A stretch of 64,000 nt of DNA from the NCBI GenBank assembly GCA_023392285.1, contig JAEVZK010000011.1, forward strand, positions 4,419-68,418, given 5' to 3'. Below the pieces are notes generated by a model. The model was not told where the DNA came from and did no database searches. It saw only the letters and a list, made by a program, of their open reading frames with translations. How positions within the stretch are numbered: the stretch's first letter is position 1; the number at the start of each line of letters is the position of its first letter. Source of the DNA: Armatimonadota bacterium (lineage in GTDB: Bacteria; Armatimonadota; Fimbriimonadia; Fimbriimonadales; Fimbriimonadaceae). The translations under genes and the position numbers were made by a program. Below are positions 8,946-17,740 of the stretch, in pieces.

Positions 8946-10646
8946 ATGACTTCGACTTTGGCCTTCGCTCGACTCGTCCCCCAGGTCGCGCTGGAGCAAA
9001 ACGTGGACGTTGCGCTTGGGCGAATTGCTGAGGCGGCCGCATCGATTACGAACAGCCGCTATGCGATGATTGCGATCCTCAATGAAGAGTCGGGCATCCT
9101 TGAACTGAAACATGGGGCCGGTGAAGACTTCCTCAACAAGGTTAAAAACGAGAGGCTCAAGGTCGATGTCGGCGATCGAGAGGGGATCACCTCCTTTGTA
9201 GCGGCAACGGGGAAGAGTTTCAAATCGGGGGACGTGCAGAGTGATCCTCATTACAAGCAGCTATTTGCCACGACCCGCAGCGAGATGGCGGTTCCGACGC
9301 GCGATCGTTTCGGCCGAATGATCGGGGTGATCAACTTTGAATCGGATCGTTTGAACGCCTATTCAGATGACGACGAGTGCATTGCGGAGGCTCTTGCCGC
9401 CCTCGTCGGAGTGACGCTGGACCGCGAGGAGCAGGACCTGCATGAAGAGGCGCTGATTGCCGTAGGCAATGCACTCGACGCTGAAATGACAGAAGAAGGG
9501 CTGATCGACCGAGTTATTCAGATCGCCAGCGAAACGCTGCGCTTTCAAGCTTGTTCAATTTTCCTACACGATCCGCAGAGCGATACCTTCGTGCTTCGCG
9601 GAACCGTAGGGAAGCTGAAAGCAAAAGTTGGCAACCTCAAGTACAAGCGGCGTGAAGGCTGCACCGGTTGGGTTTGCGACACGGGTGAGCCGGTGATGCT
9701 CAACAACCCGCAGGAAGATCCCCGGTGGCGAGGCAAATACGTCGAATTCGAAAGCGCTGAAATCGCCAGCTTTCTGGCGGTCCCCATTCTGTTCCGCACC
9801 AAGACGATCGGCGCGATTCGAGTCGTTCGCCGCAAGAGCGATAATCCTTATCTCTACGCTGGCTTCACCGATGGCGATATGCGAGTGCTCCAGGCAATCG
9901 CCGAACAGTTTGCGGTTGGCCTCGACAATGTTCGCAATCTGGATAAGGTGATTCGCTCCGAACGCATGATTGCTTGGGGCGAGCTGAGCGCGAAGAGCAG
10001 CCATATGATCGGTAACCGGATATTTGCGATCAAGGGAGACACAAATGAGCTGTTCCACCTTCTTGAGGAGCCGGAACTCGACCTTAAGGAGCTGAAGGAA
10101 TTGCAGAAAAGCCTTGCCACAAACGTGCTGCGGATCGAAGAAATCCTCCAAGACTTTCGGGATTTTGTGAGCGCCACACAAGTTACGCTCGACGAGACGG
10201 ACATCAATGCCGTCGTCAGAGAAACTGCCGAGGAAATCTTTCCAAAGCGAAGCAAAGTCGAGTTGGTCTTTAATCTGGCGCCCGGTCTGCCACCTCTCGA
10301 GCTCGATTCAAAACGGATCAGACGGGCAATCGGGGAATTGGTCGAGAATTCGATGAATTACATGGAGGAGGGACAGCTCACACTGACCACCAGTCTTCAG
10401 AAGAAGCCCGGAAGCTCCCGACAATTCGTCAAAATCGAGGTCGAAGACACGGGCCCGGGAGTGAAAGAAGAGAGCAAGCAGATAATCTTTCAGCCCTTTC
10501 ACAGCGGTCGGGTCAAGGGGATGGGATTAGGCCTCTCAATCGTCAAAGGAATAGTAGACGCCCACGGCGGGGAAGTGAGTGAAGCAGGCGAGCCCGGAAA
10601 GGGTGCGAAGTTTGTGATCCTGCTTCCCGCTCCAGATCGTCCATAA
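8946..10646 (+). CDS. Soluble GAF-GAF sensor histidine kinase
   Basis: A 566-residue protein without transmembrane segments. Two GAF-type sensor domains occupy about residues 10-160 and 170-335. A dimerisation/phosphoacceptor helix follows with a candidate phospho-His at 353 (KSSHMIGNR). The HATPase domain fills ~410-566, with N box ELVENSMNY, G1 DTGPGV, F box IFQPFHS and G2 GMGLGLS. It should autophosphorylate in response to a cytosolic ligand or redox signal. No response regulator is next to it, so it is an orphan kinase. The H box departs from the common HisKA pattern, so the phosphorylation site is an inference. It is followed 16 bases later by a secreted-protein gene. Confidence 0.88.
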   Translation: MTSTLAFARLVPQVALEQNVDVALGRIAEAAASITNSRYAMIAILNEESGILELKHGAGEDFLNKVKNERLKVDVGDREGITSFVAATGKSFKSGDVQSDPHYKQLFATTRSEMAVPTRDRFGRMIGVINFESDRLNAYSDDDECIAEALAALVGVTLDREEQDLHEEALIAVGNALDAEMTEEGLIDRVIQIASETLRFQACSIFLHDPQSDTFVLRGTVGKLKAKVGNLKYKRREGCTGWVCDTGEPVMLNNPQEDPRWRGKYVEFESAEIASFLAVPILFRTKTIGAIRVVRRKSDNPYLYAGFTDGDMRVLQAIAEQFAVGLDNVRNLDKVIRSERMIAWGELSAKSSHMIGNRIFAIKGDTNELFHLLEEPELDLKELKELQKSLATNVLRIEEILQDFRDFVSATQVTLDETDINAVVRETAEEIFPKRSKVELVFNLAPGLPPLELDSKRIRRAIGELVENSMNYMEEGQLTLTTSLQKKPGSSRQFVKIEVEDTGPGVKEESKQIIFQPFHSGRVKGMGLGLSIVKGIVDAHGGEVSEAGEPGKGAKFVILLPAPDRP

Positions 10647-10662
10647 TTCGGAAATCCACCTT

Positions 10663-11769
10663 ATGAAGCTTCTCGCATTCTTGCTTGCCTTTACGAGCCT
10701 CCCGTTTTACGGACTCGCCCAAACATCGCCTCCAAGTGATGCCCAAACTACCACGGCCGCGGATACCGTGACCTACACAAACAAAATTATCGGGCTGCAA
10801 TTCACGCGTCCCAAGGATTGGGTGGAAACCACCAACAAAAAGGGCGAGTCAAGGTTCATCATTCCGGTTCCCAATTCCTCTCAGAAAGCGGTCTTGGAGC
10901 TTTACCCGGTCAACTTTCGCAGCGATAAAGATATCTGGCAACTGAGTCAGGCCGGTATTGCCAAATCGCAGAAGCGCGATGTGGAACGACAGTGGGAGGA
11001 GACGATCCTGGGAGTTCCTCTCCTGCTCACGAAGGTCACTTATTCCGAGAAGGGCGGCCCTGAGGTGATGCTCAGCGGCCTGATGTATACATTGTCCACC
11101 GCGAAACTGGGATATCGCTTAACCGCGACGCCGGACGATTTCGATCGAGCCAATTACGAGTGGCAACAGGCGATGCAGTCCATTCGCACGGAAGATGGTC
11201 AGATGCCTAAGCCCGAGGATCCCTCGGTGGAGCTTGCGCCTCGAACCAAGGATGACCTTGCCCACCCGTATATTCGCAATGTTGTGAGCAAGGTCGTGCC
11301 TCCCAAGGGAGAGAAGTCTCCGGTCGCTGGATCGGTCACCCTCGCGAACAATGCTGTGAACGTGCTGGTGCCTTCGGATTGGAAGATGGATCCGATCGAC
11401 GAATATAAGTCGAAGCTTCATAATCCCGCAGTTCCGGGATTCGTCACCATCCAGTTCGCATCTAGTTTGGACAGTGATTCTCCAGGGACAGCTTTGCTCA
11501 AAGCTTCGGGGAACACCCTTGAGAAATTCACAAACGTTCAGTCTCGCACTGAGCAGATGCCGAAGTTCAATCGCGCTGCGGCTACCTGCGTGATGGTTTG
11601 GAGGACCGGACAGAGCTCAGCGGGACCGCTTACGACATGCGAAGCTTACGTCCAGAACGGCGACTACTATGCCCTGCTCACCTACGAAATCAGCGGTGCA
11701 AATATCGAAGAAGCGAAAAAGATGGTTGAGGAGCTAATCGATCGTCTCAGCGTTGAAGTCCAAAAGTGA
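10663..11769 (+). CDS. Secreted protein of unknown function with two related halves
   Basis: A 368-residue protein with a clear signal peptide (cleavage near YGLA-QT, residue ~19). Two segments of similar pattern, residues ~40-170 (begins IIGLQFTRPKDW) and ~225-365 (begins AVNVLVPSDWKM), each open with a [hydrophobic]-P-x-DW motif and end with a YALLTYE/GYRLTAT-type strand followed by a helix with ED/EE and Ile/Leu. This looks like tandem PsbP/DcrB-like domains, but that family call is by eye. It starts 16 bases after the histidine kinase and its stop overlaps the tsaB start (GTGA), suggesting one transcript with tsaB and murB. Confidence 0.7.
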   Translation: MKLLAFLLAFTSLPFYGLAQTSPPSDAQTTTAADTVTYTNKIIGLQFTRPKDWVETTNKKGESRFIIPVPNSSQKAVLELYPVNFRSDKDIWQLSQAGIAKSQKRDVERQWEETILGVPLLLTKVTYSEKGGPEVMLSGLMYTLSTAKLGYRLTATPDDFDRANYEWQQAMQSIRTEDGQMPKPEDPSVELAPRTKDDLAHPYIRNVVSKVVPPKGEKSPVAGSVTLANNAVNVLVPSDWKMDPIDEYKSKLHNPAVPGFVTIQFASSLDSDSPGTALLKASGNTLEKFTNVQSRTEQMPKFNRAAATCVMVWRTGQSSAGPLTTCEAYVQNGDYYALLTYEISGANIEEAKKMVEELIDRLSVEVQK

Positions 11770-12338
11770 TCGTCGGATTTAGCACCTCGTCGCCTCGGGC
11801 TAGCGTTGCAATCTTTAGCGATCACGGAGCCTTGCTCTATGCGGCTGAAGACGAGGCGAAGATGGCAGCTAGCGGAGTCGTTTTGAGGTTGCTGGAAGAG
11901 GGTTTTTCTCAGCTCCGAATCATGCCAATAGACGTAGTTTTGTGGCTCGCTGATCTTGGGCCGGGCAGCTTTACGGGAACGAGAGTGGGGGTGACGCTCG
12001 CCAAGACGTTTGCGTTTGCAAGTCAGACCCGTTGCGGGGGAGCTAACGCATTCGACCTCATTTCTCCCACTGGCGATGTGGTGGTTCCGAATAAACGCAA
12101 CGAGTGGTTCGTCAGGCGAGACGGCCAAGTCAGGATCGAACATTCCTGCCCTCGAGGCGCTCTCGGCTATGGCGCAGGGATCGATGAACCATCTTATCCC
12201 TCTGCCGCCAACTTCTCCTCAATTTTGGAAAAGGTCGAACGAATAAGTCCTGAGCGTCTCGTTCCGCGCTATCTTGTGGAGCCGAGTATTTCGACGCCGA
12301 AGACCCCCTTATCCAAGGTGAACGCCTCCAGTGATTGA
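11766..12338 (+). CDS. tsaB: tRNA threonylcarbamoyladenosine biosynthesis protein TsaB
   Basis: A 190-residue homologue of TsaB, the inactive-kinase-fold partner that assembles with TsaD and TsaE to make t6A37 on ANN-decoding tRNAs. Diagnostic features are the N-terminal strand with a short ST motif (GFSTSSPRASVA) and LGPGSFTGTRVGVTLAKTFA at ~68-87, the TsaB signature (usually GPGSFTGLRIG). It is slightly short for the family, ending soon after the fold core. The GTG start overlaps the preceding stop by 4 bases. tsaD and tsaE are not in the window. Confidence 0.9.
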   Translation: MIVGFSTSSPRASVAIFSDHGALLYAAEDEAKMAASGVVLRLLEEGFSQLRIMPIDVVLWLADLGPGSFTGTRVGVTLAKTFAFASQTRCGGANAFDLISPTGDVVVPNKRNEWFVRRDGQVRIEHSCPRGALGYGAGIDEPSYPSAANFSSILEKVERISPERLVPRYLVEPSISTPKTPLSKVNASSD

Positions 12339-13314
12339 TTCGATTGGCGGAAAGCCGATGCAGCGGAACGTATCGCTTCGGCTCTATTCCACTCTTCGCG
12401 CAGGTGGCACTGCTGAGCTTTTTGTGGAGGCTGATACCGTATCTGAACTCGCCGACATTTCGTCGGCAGCCCAGAGGGAGGGGCTCCGGGCAACGACGAT
12501 TGGGTGGGGCAGCAATATTCTCCCGAGCGACCATGGCGTTCCAGGTCTGGTCGTACTCAACAATGCCCGGCGTGTCGTGGCCGCGAAAACGGGCGAAGTG
12601 GTGGCTGATAGCGGCATTGGATTTCAGGAACTCTTTCTGAAAACCGCCCAGGCTGGCCTGCATGGCCTCGAATACGCGGTCGGCATTCCAGGGACGCTTG
12701 GCGGGGCACTGGTGAGCAATGCGGGAGCCTATCGCAGCAGCGTGAGCGAGTTCATAACTCGAATCGAGGTGGTGCATGAAGGGGAGAGGAAGTGGGTCGA
12801 TCCAACCTTTATGCAGTTCAGCTATCGAGACTCCTTGCTCCGGCAGCCCTCGTCACCACCCATCACACTTCTAAGAGTTGAAATGAAACTTCCGACGGGC
12901 ACGTCTCCGAAGGCGATTTACGACGAAGCAAGAGAGTATCAGCGCCAGCGCATTTCGAAGCAGCCGCCTCCGGCGAGCGCAGGAAGCTTCTTTAAAAACG
13001 TTCTCTCAAGGGAACTGGCAGATTCGCTCGACACGCTCACAGTGGGGATGAAGAAGGCGGGGGTGGTACCCGCCGGTTACCTTATCGAGGCGAGCGGGCT
13101 GAAAGGTTTTAGAATGGGCGGCGCCATGATGGGGTCTCGCCACGCCAACTTCGTCCTAAACGTAGGAAATGCCTCCGCTTTCGAAATCCGGCGATTGACC
13201 CTCTTCGTCAAAAAAGTTGTTCGGGAGAAGTTTGGCGTCGAACTTGAAGAAGAAGTGATGTACCTCGGCGACTGGTCCGCCTTCGATTCAGCGGGAGACT
13301 CGGGACCACAGTGA
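12331..13314 (+). CDS. murB: UDP-N-acetylenolpyruvoylglucosamine reductase (MurB)
   Basis: FAD enzyme that reduces UDP-GlcNAc-enolpyruvate to UDP-MurNAc, the committed early step of peptidoglycan precursor synthesis in the cytosol. 327 residues. Visible: NVSLRLYSTLRAGG at the N-terminus, GWGSNIL (FAD pyrophosphate site, ~58), the GIPGTLGGAL block (~118) with AGAY, FSYRDSLLR (~167), SAGSFFKN with the catalytic Ser (~222) and GAMMGSRHANFVLN near 268; LEEEV near the end holds the likely catalytic Glu. GTG at 12331 overlaps tsaB by 8 bases; an ATG at 12358 is the alternative. Followed by cell-wall polymerases, which fits its role. Confidence 0.93.
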   Translation: MIDSIGGKPMQRNVSLRLYSTLRAGGTAELFVEADTVSELADISSAAQREGLRATTIGWGSNILPSDHGVPGLVVLNNARRVVAAKTGEVVADSGIGFQELFLKTAQAGLHGLEYAVGIPGTLGGALVSNAGAYRSSVSEFITRIEVVHEGERKWVDPTFMQFSYRDSLLRQPSSPPITLLRVEMKLPTGTSPKAIYDEAREYQRQRISKQPPPASAGSFFKNVLSRELADSLDTLTVGMKKAGVVPAGYLIEASGLKGFRMGGAMMGSRHANFVLNVGNASAFEIRRLTLFVKKVVREKFGVELEEEVMYLGDWSAFDSAGDSGPQ

Positions 13315-13354
13315 ACAAAAGAGGCGTTAAACTCGTTTAGCTTGCCAAGGCAAG

Positions 13355-13990
13355 ATGGAACTGTGCATCGGAGCACCAAGATTGGCATCGGAAGAGCACT
13401 ACGGCGAAGCGGCAGAGGCGGCGATCATCGACCGGTGCCGTCGTCAGGACGTAGAAGCTTTCGGTAAATTCGTCGACGCATACCAAAATCGAGTGCATGG
13501 TTTTGTCCGGCGGATGGTGCCGAACACAGAAGAGGCGGCCGACGTGACGCAAGAAGTGTTTATCCGAGCGTTTCAGGGTTTCCGACGCTTTGACGCACGC
13601 TCATCTGTTCGCACCTGGCTGTTTAGGATCGCATACAACTTGTGCGTGGACCGTGCCCGAAAGTTGAAGCGGAGCCTAGATGAAGTCGGACTTCGGGCAG
13701 GGGAATCGGAAGAGCAGATTGAAGTTGCCGACAGTCGATGGGAGCCCGAGCAACTTATTCTGGATCAAGAACTCCAAGACGCTTTGGAAGAAGGAATTAG
13801 AACTATGAGCGAGAAGCTGCGAACGGTGCTCTTGCTCCACGACCGCGAAGATACACCCTATGAGGAAATCGCACAAATTTTAGGCGTTCCGATTGGGACG
13901 GTGAAAAGCCGATTGTTCTTGGCACGCGCGCACCTTCAAAAGGTGCTCGGGGCCTACCTCAACGCTGAGGTGAAATCAAATGAAAGCTGA
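13355..13990 (+). CDS. ECF-type RNA polymerase sigma factor
   Basis: A 211-residue extracytoplasmic-function sigma factor. Region 2 (residues ~22-95) includes YQNRVHGFVRRMV, the DVTQEVFIRAFQGF motif and the -10 recognising TWLFRIAYNLCVDRARK. Region 4 (~140-200) includes LLLHDREDTPYEEIAQILGVPIGTVKSRLFLAR. The gene overlaps the next one by 11 bases, which encodes a small one-pass membrane protein, probably its anti-sigma factor, and that in turn overlaps an RseB-like periplasmic protein gene. This points to an envelope-stress sigma system similar in layout to RpoE-RseA-RseB. Located between murB and two PBP genes. Confidence 0.92.
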   Translation: MELCIGAPRLASEEHYGEAAEAAIIDRCRRQDVEAFGKFVDAYQNRVHGFVRRMVPNTEEAADVTQEVFIRAFQGFRRFDARSSVRTWLFRIAYNLCVDRARKLKRSLDEVGLRAGESEEQIEVADSRWEPEQLILDQELQDALEEGIRTMSEKLRTVLLLHDREDTPYEEIAQILGVPIGTVKSRLFLARAHLQKVLGAYLNAEVKSNES

Positions 13991-14417
13991 ATTCGAAATG
14001 GAGACGAAAGAGGTAGATCGAGGACTGGCGTCTGAGGGCCAGGAGCAGGTCTCGCGTCTCGTACACGCACTGCCGGATGATCCGCTGAGTATGGTATGGC
14101 GGAGTGGTCTCAATGACCGCTTGGCCCTTGAGGCAGCCAAGCAACGCCGAAGATTTGTGTTCGGCTGGATGTGGAAGCCGGCTCTTGGATTCGCGGCTTG
14201 CATGCTCTTCGCTTCTATGACGCTTCTGCGTCATCCAGACACGGTTCCAGCTGGCACAAACGATGGGATGGAGCAGGCGCTTGTGAAGAGCCATATCGAC
14301 AACTTTGCGTCGATGGACGTTGCCGGGGTTGGCTTGACTCCTACCGAGGAGAACGAGGCAGGCACCTACACCTCACCGGCGGATTGGGATCCGGAGGACG
14401 TCACGTCCGCCTTATGA
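13980..14417 (+). CDS. Probable membrane anti-sigma factor
   Basis: A 145-residue protein with a ~60-residue N-terminal cytosolic part, one transmembrane helix (about 63-82, PALGFAACMLFASMTLL) and a short acidic periplasmic tail. It overlaps the ECF sigma gene by 11 bases and the following RseB-like gene by 4 bases (ATGA), the usual arrangement for sigma/anti-sigma pairs. There is no HxxxCxxC zinc motif, so it is not a ZAS-type anti-sigma factor. The role is inferred from context and topology only. Confidence 0.6.
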   Translation: MKAEFEMETKEVDRGLASEGQEQVSRLVHALPDDPLSMVWRSGLNDRLALEAAKQRRRFVFGWMWKPALGFAACMLFASMTLLRHPDTVPAGTNDGMEQALVKSHIDNFASMDVAGVGLTPTEENEAGTYTSPADWDPEDVTSAL

Positions 14418-15391
14418 ATCGATTCGCCGCACTGGTCGCGATCGCTCTCCTGGGATCGTTGACGGTTGCTTCAGCACAGCCGAAGAGGCAAGTGGCGGAC
14501 GAAAAACCTCGTTTCGAAATTGCGGATCGATTGCCTTCAGCGTTAAAGGCAGCCTTGAAGGCTTACGGCAAGATCCGCTACTCCGGCTCACGAATTGTCG
14601 AGTTCAAGAGTGGCCCGGATCGCCAGCGACATGTCGAATACGTGATCACCGATGGCTTCCGCAGCCGAGTCGAATTTCCAGATGATTCTCCCTTGCGCGG
14701 ACAAGTGATCGTTGAGACACCCAAGGAGCGGCGTCACTTCACTCCCAAGAGCAACGAAATTCATGTGCTTCCGCCAAGGCGCGAGGAAGCGTTTGGCCGT
14801 ATTGCCAATATGGCGAAGCGGCGCTTTCGCTTTACTCAATCGGGCGGGGGTTCGATTGCGGGTTTGTCCACTCAGCTTGTCTCGATTAGCGATCCGCAGG
14901 GCAATGTGCTCCAAAAGCTTTGGATCGATCCGAAATCAGGGATGGTGCTCAAGCGAGAGGTCTTTGACCGTGGAGGCGCGCTTCAGGGGTTCTTTGAATT
15001 TCAAAAAGTGGATCTGACGCCGAATATCGATCCGTCAGAGTTCCGCCTACAACCAAAAGGGGCGCGGGTGGTTACGCCAAACTTGGTGCTCAATCGCTTG
15101 ATTCGAAAGGGCAGTTTTCAGGACGTAAGACTCACCGGCACTTCTTATCATCTCGAAAGCGCAAAGATTCAAAACATTGGGGGGCGACAGGTGCTGGTTC
15201 AACTCTATTTAGGTGACGGGCATCGCATTTCCCTCTACCAGCTTGCTGCTTCCATTGATCCGGCGAAGCTCGACAAGCTAGCAGGTGCGCTGAACACGTA
15301 TGCCTGGCAACGCGGAGAATCGACCTTTGCGCTGGTGGGTGATCTAACTGATGCGGAACTGCGCACCTTGGCGCGACGTTTAGGAGCCTAG
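14414..15391 (+). CDS. Secreted RseB/LolA-like protein
   Basis: The start is ATG at 14414 (overlapping the previous stop as ATGA), because it begins a clean signal peptide (NRFAALVAIALLGSLTVASA, cleaved around residue 22); the open frame upstream is a shadow of the anti-sigma gene. The 325-residue product has a beta-rich N-terminal domain (KIRYSGSRIVEF, GFRSRVEFP, RRHFTP, WIDPKSGMVLKREVFD, FEFQKVDLTPNID) of the LolA/RseB lipoprotein-sensor fold and a smaller C-terminal domain (~215-325) that resembles the RseB C-terminal regulatory domain in position. With the sigma and anti-sigma genes it probably senses envelope damage. Confidence 0.65.
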   Translation: MNRFAALVAIALLGSLTVASAQPKRQVADEKPRFEIADRLPSALKAALKAYGKIRYSGSRIVEFKSGPDRQRHVEYVITDGFRSRVEFPDDSPLRGQVIVETPKERRHFTPKSNEIHVLPPRREEAFGRIANMAKRRFRFTQSGGGSIAGLSTQLVSISDPQGNVLQKLWIDPKSGMVLKREVFDRGGALQGFFEFQKVDLTPNIDPSEFRLQPKGARVVTPNLVLNRLIRKGSFQDVRLTGTSYHLESAKIQNIGGRQVLVQLYLGDGHRISLYQLAASIDPAKLDKLAGALNTYAWQRGESTFALVGDLTDAELRTLARRLGA

Positions 15392-15411
15392 GAGAACCGC
15401 TTTCGTGCGGT

Positions 15412-15417
15412 TATAAT
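15412..15417 (+). promoter_or_regulatory. Consensus -10 box (TATAAT) before the PBP1A start
   Basis: A perfect TATAAT ends 7 bases before the GTG at 15425 and no ribosome binding site lies between. This predicts a transcript beginning at or beside the start codon, separate from the upstream sigma-factor operon. No good -35 box. Confidence 0.5.
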
Positions 15418-15424
15418 CAACTTC

Positions 15425-17740
15425 GTGGCGGCTAAAGCTATTTCTGTCTCAACAACCCGTCGCACGCGGCCGCGTTGGGTTCGCTGGACGAAGCGCATCT
15501 TCGCGTTTCTCTTTCTTTGTTTCCTCATCGGCGCGACCGTGTTCGGCGTCGTCTTCGTCAAGGAAATGCGGCATGCGTCGGAGTTGATGACCACGTTCCC
15601 CCAGAAGATTGTTGAGATTTCGACCAAGCCTACGGTCATTCTCAGCTCGGACAACAAGGAGCTCTCATCCATGCAAGCGGAGTTCCGGGAGCCGGTGAAA
15701 TATGACGAGATTCCGGTCTACGTCCGCAATGCGATGATGGCGGCAGAGGACAAACGCTTCATGGAGCATCAAGGCGTCGACTACATTGCGATGGGACGCA
15801 TCTTGATGGTCGGCGCCAAAGAAGGAAGGCTGAGCCAAGGCGGCAGCACCCTCACGATGCAGCTTGCCAAGAAGTTCTATTCCGAAGGTGAGAGAACCTT
15901 CAATCGAAAACTGCAGGACGTTGCTCTCGCCATCACGATGGAACGGGAAATGACGAAGGAGCAGATCCTTACGCTCTACCTGAACACGATGTACTTCGGA
16001 GAAAAGGCTTATGGCATTCAAGCGGCCGCCGATGTCTACTTTGGCAAACCTCTTGACAAGCTGACCATCTCGGAAGCGGCCATGCTCGCCCGATGCGTTA
16101 GAAGGCCCAGCGATCAGAACCCGGTCAAGAATTACAAGGTGGCGGTTCAGAACCGCAACGTCGTGCTCGGGATTATGCGCGATCAGAACATGATCAACGA
16201 GAGCCAGTATGAAAAGGCGATCGAAGAGAAGATCAAGATCAAGCCACCCAAAGAAAGGGTGACCAGCCACCTGCGTCGTGCTCCCTACTTTGTCGACCAG
16301 GTGATGCGGCAGCTTGAACACGATATGCCCGATATCGATTTCAAGGCGGGTGGCTACACCATTCGCACCACCCTGAACGCGGGAATGCAGGATTATGCCG
16401 AAGCGAAGGTAGCCGAGGCGATTCGAGAGGGTAGAGGTCGCAAGATCAATTCCGCTTGCTTCGTGATGATCGACAAGGACGGGAAGATCCTTGCCGAGGT
16501 CGGCGGCCAAGACTACGGCAAGAGCCAGTTCAATATCGTCACCCAGGGGCTCCTGCAGCCTGGATCGTCCTTCAAGCCGATCTTATACTCTGCCGCTCTC
16601 TCGACAGGCGCGATCTCTCCTGACGAGCGGATTCCGAATATGCCTTTCGAGTACGACATGGGTCCGTACGCGAAGCCTTGGACACCAAGGAACGCCAGTT
16701 CGAGGGAGAACAGTGGCCCAGTAAGCATCGAAAGGGCGATTGCCCTTTCATTGAACATTGCCGCGGCGCATGTGATGGAGAAGGTCACTCCACCGGTTGT
16801 CGCCGGTATCGCTCGTGATGCGTTCGGGTTTACAACGCCGCTCGACGCCGTCCCGGCGATGGCTCTCGGTGCGGTCGAAGTTCGCCCAATCGACATGGCG
16901 CAGGCATACAGCGTTTTCATGCTTCACGGGAATCGAGCCACTCCCTATGCGATCACGCAAGTGATCGGCCCGGACGGAACCATTATTCGAGAGTATTCCC
17001 CGAACATCAAGCAAGGGGTATTCGATCCCAGAGTTACCTCCTTGATGGATGGCTACATGCGGGCCGTAGTCGAGTACGGTACGGGAACTTACGCCAGCAA
17101 CGTCGAGAACTCCCGAGGCAAAACGGGGACCACTACCGACCAGAAGGATGGCTGGTTCTGCGGCTATTCGGATGGACTCGTCGCGATCGCGTGGGTCGGC
17201 AACCTTCAAATCAAGAACGGTAAGCAGTACAAGCTGCCGATGTCCAGCGGTGTCTACGGCGGCAACTCAGCCTGCCATTTCTGGACCAAGATCATGGAGC
17301 GGGCCCACGACAAATTCGCGGTCAAAATTCCTGAGTACAAGGAGCCGGAGCAGACCGCGCCTCCCATTGATGAGCGCGGCCAAGATGAAGATGTGGCCCC
17401 AGGAGATCGGGTGAAAGTGATTCCTCCGCCAGACGACAGTGGCACGACGGGAGGAGATGGCGCTCCGACAAGTCCAAATGGGGGCGACACAGTGCCTCCG
17501 ACGGATGGAGACAAGCCGGTCACGTCGCCTCCCGTCGAAACCGAGCCACCTCCCGCCGATCCGCCTCGCACAAATCCCCGCTCTCGGTCGAGGGATGATG
17601 GAGATAGTAATGAGATGGTGACGGTGGACATCTGCGCGGAATCTGGACAACGCGCCACGATCTACTGCCCAGAGACCATCAGCCGTCAATTTAGGAAAGG
17701 GCGCGAGCCTAAGGGCAGATGTAAGATTCACGGCGGCTAG
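15425..17740 (+). CDS. Class A penicillin-binding protein (PBP1A-like)
   Basis: Bifunctional peptidoglycan glycosyltransferase/transpeptidase, 771 residues, anchored by one N-terminal helix (~24-46). GT51 domain: catalytic Glu108 in AAEDKRF, GGSTLTMQLAK (~139), and EAAMLA (~217). Transpeptidase domain: SSFK with nucleophile Ser381 and Lys384, SLN at 442-444, and KTGTTTD at 566. A Pro/Gly/Asp-rich linker (~640-725) leads to a short Cys-containing C-terminal tail (CAESGQ, YCPE, RCKIHGG) resembling the C-terminal extension of other PBP1 proteins. The gene is immediately followed (TAG-ATG, no gap) by a class B PBP gene. Confidence 0.93.
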   Translation: MAAKAISVSTTRRTRPRWVRWTKRIFAFLFLCFLIGATVFGVVFVKEMRHASELMTTFPQKIVEISTKPTVILSSDNKELSSMQAEFREPVKYDEIPVYVRNAMMAAEDKRFMEHQGVDYIAMGRILMVGAKEGRLSQGGSTLTMQLAKKFYSEGERTFNRKLQDVALAITMEREMTKEQILTLYLNTMYFGEKAYGIQAAADVYFGKPLDKLTISEAAMLARCVRRPSDQNPVKNYKVAVQNRNVVLGIMRDQNMINESQYEKAIEEKIKIKPPKERVTSHLRRAPYFVDQVMRQLEHDMPDIDFKAGGYTIRTTLNAGMQDYAEAKVAEAIREGRGRKINSACFVMIDKDGKILAEVGGQDYGKSQFNIVTQGLLQPGSSFKPILYSAALSTGAISPDERIPNMPFEYDMGPYAKPWTPRNASSRENSGPVSIERAIALSLNIAAAHVMEKVTPPVVAGIARDAFGFTTPLDAVPAMALGAVEVRPIDMAQAYSVFMLHGNRATPYAITQVIGPDGTIIREYSPNIKQGVFDPRVTSLMDGYMRAVVEYGTGTYASNVENSRGKTGTTTDQKDGWFCGYSDGLVAIAWVGNLQIKNGKQYKLPMSSGVYGGNSACHFWTKIMERAHDKFAVKIPEYKEPEQTAPPIDERGQDEDVAPGDRVKVIPPPDDSGTTGGDGAPTSPNGGDTVPPTDGDKPVTSPPVETEPPPADPPRTNPRSRSRDDGDSNEMVTVDICAESGQRATIYCPETISRQFRKGREPKGRCKIHGG

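Noticed and set aside
9564..10181. 205-codon open frame antisense to the histidine kinase
   Set aside because: Shadow of a real gene with intact kinase motifs; no independent evidence.
14171..14413. N-terminal extension of the RseB-like gene
   Set aside because: The stretch overlaps the anti-sigma gene entirely and precedes a clear signal peptide at 14414.
15665..16510. 281-codon open frame antisense to PBP1A
   Set aside because: No recognisable domains, and the plus-strand frame encodes all GT51 and transpeptidase motifs.
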